Source of the DNA: Henckelia pumila
Lineage: Eukaryota; Streptophyta; Magnoliopsida; Lamiales; Gesneriaceae
DNA length: 64,000 nucleotides
Reading direction: 5' to 3'
Assembly (NCBI RefSeq): GCF_033568475.1
Contig: NC_133123.1
Span: 3,162,001 to 3,226,000 of the forward strand
Position numbers and translations under genes: made by a program
In this document: piece after piece, positions 57,933-64,000 of the stretch
Layout of the letters: each line of letters begins with the position of its first letter
Numbering within the stretch: the stretch's first letter is position 1
Notes under the pieces: model-generated
Told to the model about the DNA's origin: nothing
The model's input: the letters and a program-made list of their open reading frames with translations, nothing else
The model's database searches: none

Positions 57933-60025
57933 GGAGTTGCAGCAAAATCACATGCGAAATATAAAAAATGTGTATTTTATCTTTATGAAAATTAAATATG
58001 CGTCTAAACCCTTGATCTTTTATAAAAAATTACACGATCTAATCATGCTAACGCGATTTCTTGAGCGCATGCTTGTGTTGCGACTAAGAAACCAGCACTC
58101 AATGCACAAGAAAATCATGAAATCTTGCTCGAAGATTTCATGTTTTCTAGCCAAAAAAAAGTTCCATGGTTTCTTACTCAACCTTTATGTGTGGATGCAT
58201 AATATATATTTCAATGGTTGTATTTTGTAGATTTGAAAAGTATATAGATCAATAAATGACTATTTTTTTTATAATATTATTAAAATTTTGGTTTTTTAAG
58301 GTGAGAGTATGTTCCAAAAATCACATTAACAAAGGTAAATCATGTAATTTTTATAAAAAGTCAAGGGTTTGAGAGTTGAGAGTCTTGAGACGCCTATTTA
58401 ATTTTATGAGGTAAAGTACGTTTTTTATTCACATGTGGTTTTGATGTAAATAACTCTTGTTGTTTTATTATTATTGTTATTGTTGTTGTTTTTTTTTTTT
58501 TTTTTTTGAAGAGTAACTATTGTTTTAGTCAAATGAAAATGGTTCTTTTCCCCAAAATCTATCTGATTTCAAGTTGAACTTATAATTGTGTTTGGATAGG
58601 TAAACTTCATATTAAAAGCACTTTTATATTTTATAAAAAAAAATATTTTAGAATATAAATTATTTTCTATCTAATCTAATCTATCTAAATAACTATAATT
58701 ACTAATCTAAATGGGATTTGAACACAAGACTGGATTGGATCTAGGGACCTCACTAGTCACTTCTACCATTAGGTCAAGATATCATTGGCAATAAACGATA
58801 TTTGGGGTCAAAATTATGCTAAAAAAATCTTCCAAAAGTCAGAAATAATGCTTCCAACATTTGTTTCAGTTTTTCTCTTCCAAAAAAAATTTTGTTTTTA
58901 TCATTAATCTAAAGTCAAAATATATTTCTCATTGTTAAAAAAACTTAAAGAAAATATTAACATTGTTTCTCATTTTAAAAATCACTTAAATATGAAGCTC
59001 AATGAAACGTTTCTTAATGCGTTGCTTATATATTACTAATACATATGGCACTACATATTAAACAGAGCATTGAATTTTACCATTCTGTTTTTAGAGTGAC
59101 TTGCCATATTTCTTAAAATAAAATTTTATTTTATTTTTCTACTCACAATTTTTTTTAAAAAAAATAAAATTTATTTTCTAAGCTGAATTGTTACAATTTA
59201 CAAATACGGTCCCCTGACCCCCCCTGTCTAAATTTGTTCGCACCATATTATGGGCCACATGTTACCAAATTTTAAAAAATGGACTCGTATTTGTACACTG
59301 AATTTGGGCCACGAAAGCCCAACTTCTGACAGGAAAATGACCTTCGGCCCATTTTGGTAGATATTGTTTCAGATATGATGGCTACACAAGATGCAACCGG
59401 CTCTAGGGACATTGCGATCGACACTAATCATATAAACTTGAACCAACCGTTCAAACGCAACCCCGACGAATACCTTCCGATTCCGAACGTGATCAAGATC
59501 ATGCGCCAAGTCCTCCCGCCTCACGTGAAGATCCTAGACGAATCGAAAGAGATCATACAAGAGTGCGTCTCCGAATTCATCGCCTTTATCACCAAAGCGG
59601 CTAATGAAAATTGCCATCGAGACTGTCGCAAAATCATTAAGCCGGAGGACATATTGTCAGCTATGGAGTCGACAGGGTTCGGTAACTATATTGAACCTCT
59701 CGCGGTTTTCTTAAATAAATATCGGAGTAGTTATAACTATTCTGATCAGCCTACTCCGAACTATGTCCAATCCCCCCCTGCTCCGGAGGCAATGAACCTC
59801 GTCTATCAACCTCAACCTCAGTCTCAGCCTGCTGTTTTTCGGCCCGAGCCTCGTGTGATTCAACCAACAACGACTTTTAATCATGCGATGCCTTCGACAT
59901 TATGTCAGCCTAATGCAGATGAATTGTCGCAGATTCTCGACTACTTTATGAGCGATCAAAGCGCTCAAGGTGAAGGCTCCTGCGGCGGCTCATTCTTTGA
60001 CCCATACAATAGATCAATGAATTGA
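57577..60025 (+). CDS. NF-YB transcription factor subunit, divergent LEC1-type
   Basis: Two exons, 57577-57637 and 59361-60025, with matching phases give 241 codons plus a stop. A start inside exon 2 (ATGATGGCTACAC) is the alternative. The histone-fold domain spans about residues 56-148: YLPIPNVIKIMRQVLPPHVK, then D80 in ILDESKE, then IIQECVSEFIAFITKAANENC and IIKPEDILSAMESTGFGNYI. D80 aligns with Asp55 of Arabidopsis LEC1, the residue that marks the LEC1 type (Lys in ordinary NF-YBs). Several positions usually fixed in LEC1 proteins differ (PIPNV for PIANV, CHRDCRK for CQREQRK). The tail is Pro/Gln-rich. NF-YB pairs with NF-YC and NF-YA to bind CCAAT boxes; LEC1 types direct embryo and seed maturation. 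The 1.7-kb intron holds a TA-embedded hairpin element. Confidence 0.87.
57669..57927. mobile_element. hairpin (fold-back) element inside a TA microsatellite, in the NF-YB intron
   Basis: Two arms, about 57743-57803 and 57812-57870, are near-perfect reverse complements (shared cores CAGGGATTTTGTGTGCAC and GTGAACATCT/AGATGTTCGC) around a tiny loop. (TA)n runs flank both sides (57669-57733 and 57880-57927). No coding capacity. The layout matches MITEs that insert into TA repeats. Confidence 0.78.
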
Positions 60026-60812
60026 AAAGTGTGGTTTTGCATGGAAAAAACATACACATTAATTGTTGTTTCTTTATTCTAAGAGATCATGCCATGCAAA
60101 TTTTCATTTGTTTGTGTAGTTTGCTTAGATGGTCGAATTTCCGAGTTATTTAATAAATTAGTACGAAACATTGTGCTTTTGATTTAGTAACGAATTTTAA
60201 TTAGAGTTAATGCATCTAAACTAACGAATTTTAATTGATTTAGTAAAATTTTATTTAAATTTATAGGGGTTGAAACGAGCAAAAGACCACACACAAAATA
60301 ATATTTTAAAAAAAACAATAGATGAGCAATCATAGCCTACACATACAATGATTGTGAGATATTCAATAGTAAAGATAATTTTTAAAAAACATAACACAAA
60401 ATTTGCATAATAAACTATTAAAACATTTTTGGCTTGTAAGATGTGATTATGAAAGATGAAATTAGACGTGACAATAAGTTGAGTTTAAATTCGACATTAA
60501 GTGGATCTAAACTCGGTCAAATGAGTTATAGATTGGGCCTAAACTCGACAATAGATCTAAAACTAGGTCCTAGACGGATAATGGAATTTTATAGAAATAT
60601 ATCCAATGCAGACGAATTAAAAAGTTATTAAAATATATGATATATCATTTACAATCCTCATGTGCAGCGTTATACATCTCATGAATTATTGTAAAACTTG
60701 TTCTCAACTTAAAATGAAACATAAATATTGAATCTCCTTATTCTTCTTTAAAACTTCACAATCAATCACATGCTTGAACAAATTACAAGACAACTACATC
60801 TTCATTTTAGAT
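60026..60812. other. NF-YB 3' flank
   Basis: Contains the NF-YB 3' UTR. I find no further gene; the sequence is AT-rich and unremarkable. Confidence 0.5.
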
Positions 60813-61526
60813 GCTGAAATTAGGGCTCCCGACCCTTTCCGATTTTCAACTTGTTCTCGACCCGAATTTTTTTTCGTCTCGAACTTTTTTCGACCCGAAT
60901 GTTCGGAATTTTTCCCGATCCTATCAATTTTGGGATCGGGATCGGGATCGGGATAGACAACTTTACCCGACGGGATTTTCGACCCAAATATATTAATAAT
61001 TTTTTAAAATTAAAAAATAAATTTTTTTTATAATCTTATGTTTTAATATTAATGTTTTATAATTATCTATCATATAATTATTTTTAATATTTATATTTTT
61101 TAATATTAACATTGAGTTATAAATTTTTATTTTGTTTTTTTATTATTATGAATAATTATATGTTTTTATTGTATTAATCAAGTAGTTTTTTTAGTTTATT
61201 TGTAATGTACTAAGAAGATGTTTTAGTTTTTAATAGTTATGTACAAAAAAATTTTAATTTATTTGTAATGTACTAAGAAATTCTTTGAGTTTCTTCATAA
61301 TTTTTTTAAAAGAAATTCATAAATTTTTTTTAAAAAAATATTGTGGGATTTTAATTCCTTCTCCAGGCCCGACGGGATCCTGAATGTTCGGAATCTCGAG
61401 CATTCGAGTCCCGACACTTCTCGGGTGCGAGATTGGGAGAAAAAAATATCACAATTCTTATCGAAACAAGAATCGGATAAGGGGTTATGGAACAGGTCCC
61501 GACCAGATACCATCCCTAGCTGAAAT
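60813..61526. mobile_element. non-autonomous hAT element with exact 8-bp duplication
   Basis: The element proper is 60821-61518 (698 bp). The 8-mer GCTGAAAT stands immediately on both sides (60813-60820 and 61519-61526). Its ends, TAGGGCTCCCGACC and, inverted, TAGGGATGGTATCTGG, are the TAGGG-type termini common in plant hAT elements. Subterminal regions are full of CGACCC/GATCGGG motifs, including a (GGGATC)n run near 60.93 kb, which may serve as transposase-binding repeats. The middle is AT-rich. No transposase is encoded. Confidence 0.92.
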
Positions 61527-61549
61527 GGTCAGGTTGATTGAAGTCACAC

Positions 61550-62028
61550 AATATATATATATATATTAGTTTTTTTATGTTGTACACCAACCGTGCTCAC
61601 CTCTGTGCATATCATTTATGTGACACTCAATCATTGGATATATAATTCATCACATCCAATAGATGAGTGACACCTCATAATGTGCACAATTAGTGAACAC
61701 GTTAGGTGTGCATCATAATAAAATTACGTGTGTGTATATATATATAGAGAGTTTTGTTATGCTGTTCAACAACTGTGTCAACTTCTTTGCCCACCATGTA
61801 CAATAATTAAGTGCTTTATACATGGTGGGAACATAGGTTGACACGGTTGGTTGACAACAAAATTATATATGTATATATATATATATATAGTTTCTTTCAA
61901 GTGCCCACCTATCATGCACACCATCATGTCCACCAATGATGTGACACTATTCTATTAGATGTGATAATTGTAGGTACAATAGAATATTGCCACATCATTT
62001 GTGGGCATGGTAGGTGGGCACTTGAAAG

Positions 62029-62075
<47 letters not shown>
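61550..62075. repeat. three hairpin elements in a chain of TA microsatellites
   Basis: Hairpins at about 61568-61725, 61751-61866 and 61891-62031 are each an imperfect inverted repeat. Arm examples are ATTGGAT...ATCCAAT, GCCCACCATGT...ACATGGTGGG and TTTCAAGTGCCCACCTA...TAGGTGGGCACTTGAAA. They are separated and flanked by (TA)n tracts, and all carry a CACC-rich arm, suggesting one family. The third has the best-preserved arms and is probably the youngest. Confidence 0.8.
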
Positions 62076-62076
<1 letters not shown>

Positions 62077-62630
62077 TCTCCATTATCCAAGAAATGATAG
62101 AAAAATTGGGACCATATGCCCATGAATCCCAATTAAGTTTTAGACAACATTTGATAACCGAAATTAAGATAGAGTGACCACGAAAATGGTGGAAAGAAGG
62201 GCAAAGAGGTCCCTAACCTAAATCAATGTAATATACATATATATATAATATAAACAACAAATTTTTTTTTGAGATTGCCTCTCAAATATTAGTTTTACGA
62301 GATAAATCTCCACTTGACTCGATCACTTGAAAAATTATTATTAACATATTACTTTTAACAATATATGAATCAATTCGTATAAATATAATCAATAAATATC
62401 ATCGGTCTTCCGCTGCCCAATATATAAGTATGAAATGAAATGGAAAGGCGAGGAGTCCCAACTTCCAAGTTCCAAGCATGAGGGACAGCTTCAACAGTTG
62501 GGAGGCCCACATGTTTATTCAGAGCTTTGTGTAAGTGACAAAATTCATTGAAATTATTGAACATGTAAAGAGACTGCATTGGTATCGGCGTAGCTCGCGG
62601 GCCCAGGCCAGTCACCCACTCAAGGGGGCA
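62076..62630. other. upstream region of the gene at 63.7 kb
   Basis: Non-coding. A segment near 62.27-62.33 kb (GAGATTGCCTCTCAAATATT) may be a decayed relative of the MITE at 50.2 kb. Confidence 0.35.
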
Positions 62631-62639
62631 AGAGTCAAT

Positions 62640-62712
62640 ACTCATCTCCCTCTCTCTCTCACACAGCATTCTCAAAGCTTTTTCTTTCACTTTTTTTCTC
62701 CATTATTTACTA
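62640..62712 (+). promoter_or_regulatory. pyrimidine-rich (CT) tract at the likely transcription start
   Basis: Runs of CTCTCTCTCTC and CTTTTTCTTTCAC before the long leader resemble the Y-patch/CT-rich core promoters of constitutive plant genes. The leader to 63.70 kb probably contains an intron, with a GTTGTGGCTAACCTGCAG-type acceptor around 63.59 kb; I could not fix the donor. Confidence 0.45.
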
Positions 62713-63702
62713 CACACAACTTGGTTTCTGGAAGAGGAAAAGAGGTGGGTTTGAGTCATTTTATTGTTTTCCTGTGTGTGTAGTTGAGGGCCTTACTTTG
62801 ATGAAATTGTGAGCGGCTAAAGTTTCGATCTTCGTGACTTCAGGTTACGTCTTTTTGGGTAGGCTGTTCTCCTTGCTTTGCTTTTGAACTGATCTAGTGG
62901 TATGCTTCGTGGGTTCTGCTTTTCTGCGTTTCTTGGTTTTGTTTGTGAGTTTTCGGGGGGTTGATGGATCCATCTTGGTGGGGTTTTACATAATACAAGT
63001 GGTGGGACATCGGTCAAGATCTGTGTTTTTTTCACGCACCTTTCCTTTTTTCTCGCTGTTTTTCTCCTGAACTTGTGCTTATCTTCTGGTATGTGGTAGG
63101 ATTTGACTGTGAGGCGTGTTCGAGGGACTGCATTTTGTTTTGCGGTTTAACCGAGTCTCTTTTGTTGCAATTCAGTGGTGGTTTGGAGAATCTTTACTTT
63201 TCTAATCAAAAAATTTGATTTCTTGAGGTGATATGGTTGTATTTTGAGGTATCAATTGATGGAAAGTTAGACGCTTTGTTGCTTTTCTGCGCATTGTATG
63301 GATCTGCATCTGCATCCAATTTTTCTTCCCGGCTCCGAACTTAACCGAGTTTTACTTTTGGGTCGGAGAAATATGAACTATGCTCCCTGCTACCCTTTTG
63401 TCACCAGATGCTGATTTTTTTATATATTTTTTTTTAGTTTTGGTTATGACTACGATCTGTATGGTAGCTATATGGACTTTGCTCGATGTTTTATCCTTTG
63501 TTCAAATTTCCCTTTACATGTTCATCTATATTAGTTAAATCACTTGTACTCTCCATATTGTTAATTCTGTGCAGTGTCTTGTGGCTAACCTGCAGATGTG
63601 GATTCAATTGTAAATGATGGTGCCTGCTTATGGTATTGGATGCGGATACGCTTTCATTTGGTCTTGAGAGTCTGATTAATCTACGGAGTCTGTAATCTTG
63701 TA

Positions 63703-64000
63703 ATGGCTTCTGATTCTTTCACCAAGGATTCCTCAGAAAAGCAAAGCAAAACTAATGGAGGGCAAGTTATTGAAGGGAATCCTCGGAAGGCTTGTCCCAT
63801 CCCAAATCCCAAAGTGGGGAAATTAGACCCCTCTGCGAAAGAAGTGTCTAGAACTGTTCAAAATTCGGCCTCAAAGGAACTAACCTCTGAAACTTTATTA
63901 GAAACAAAGTCTGTTAATTCCTTAGCTGGTAAAGTGGATTCAAACTTACATTTGGGTAGCACAAAACAAGTGCAGACACTCAATCGCGATAAGAAAACAT
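63703..64000 (+). CDS. N-terminus of an unidentified protein, possibly a D6PK-like AGC kinase (partial)
   Basis: The ATG at 63703 opens a frame that stays open for 99 codons to the window edge. The visible part is polar, Ser/Lys/Asn-rich and disordered (MASDSFTKDSSEKQSK at the start, later KELTSETLLETKSVNSLAGK and NLHLGSTKQVQTLN). It contains no domain. The composition and order of short blocks resemble the variable N-terminus of D6PK-like/PVPK-1-like AGCVIII kinases, which phosphorylate PIN auxin exporters. The kinase domain would lie beyond the window, so this assignment is tentative. The gene itself is well supported by the long leader, CT-rich start and open frame. Confidence 0.6.
   Translation, partial: MASDSFTKDSSEKQSKTNGGQVIEGNPRKACPIPNPKVGKLDPSAKEVSRTVQNSASKELTSETLLETKSVNSLAGKVDSNLHLGSTKQVQTLNRDKKT

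Noticed and set aside
57510-58230. Frames of alternating Tyr-Ile
   Set aside because: Translations of the TA microsatellites; not genes.
58690-58800. tRNA-like 3' half (GGGATTTGAACACAAGAC)
   Set aside because: No complementary acceptor stem or A/B box pair could be found; at best an old tRNA- or SINE-derived remnant.

Overview
This window is nuclear DNA from a flowering plant. The genes have short exons and plant-type GT-AG introns, the intergenic DNA is very AT-rich, and the repeats are typical of plants: Tekay-type Ty3/gypsy LTR elements, a Cassandra TRIM, an endogenous caulimovirid and Harbinger, hAT and Stowaway MITEs. Gene content points to a eudicot. An asterid such as a Lamiales species is my guess, but the sequence does not prove it. 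Spliced coordinates below were worked out by hand from reading frame, family similarity and splice signals.

Layout. 1-3.07 kb is gene-poor. 3.07-4.93 kb (minus) is a four-exon SFT2-like Golgi transport gene. 5.2-24.1 kb is a nest: a decayed pararetrovirus-like element (caulimovirid; gene order coat, movement, protease, RT, RNase H, TAV-like, as in cavemo/solendoviruses) is split in its RT region by a block made of one complete Cassandra TRIM joined directly to one complete Tekay-like chromovirus. The pair shares a single 5-bp target duplication. 24.4-26.1 kb holds three MITEs. 26.7-29.1 kb (minus) is an eight-exon thylakoid-lumen FKBP (FKBP16-1 type). 30.7-32.8 kb (plus) is the spliceosomal CWC15 gene. 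33.9-36.7 kb (minus) is an ABCG26-type half-size ABC transporter with a GC-AG first intron. 37.5-40.4 kb (minus) is an oligopeptide transporter (OPT).

40.5-51.3 kb is gene-free: MITEs, a three-copy tandem repeat with a MITE in its third unit, and a 3.7-kb solo LTR nested inside another MITE. 51.3-56.2 kb (minus) is a MAIN-like plant mobile domain gene with an AT-hook. 57.6-60.0 kb (plus) is a divergent LEC1-type NF-YB gene whose intron carries a hairpin element set in a TA microsatellite. 60.8-62.1 kb has a non-autonomous hAT element with an exact 8-bp duplication and three more TA-embedded hairpin elements. 62.6-64.0 kb (plus) is the leader and N-terminus of a gene that runs off the window, possibly a D6PK-like AGC kinase.

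The genes do not form a pathway. From memory, the Arabidopsis relatives of SFT2, FKBP16-1 and one OPT lie together on chromosome 4 (At4g26550, At4g26555, At4g26590), and those of CWC15 and ABCG26 on chromosome 3 (At3g13200, At3g13220). The window looks like the ancestral block that Arabidopsis split between two duplicated segments. The most unusual observation is the Cassandra-Tekay compound insertion, whose internal junction looks like two unprocessed cDNA ends joined before integration.
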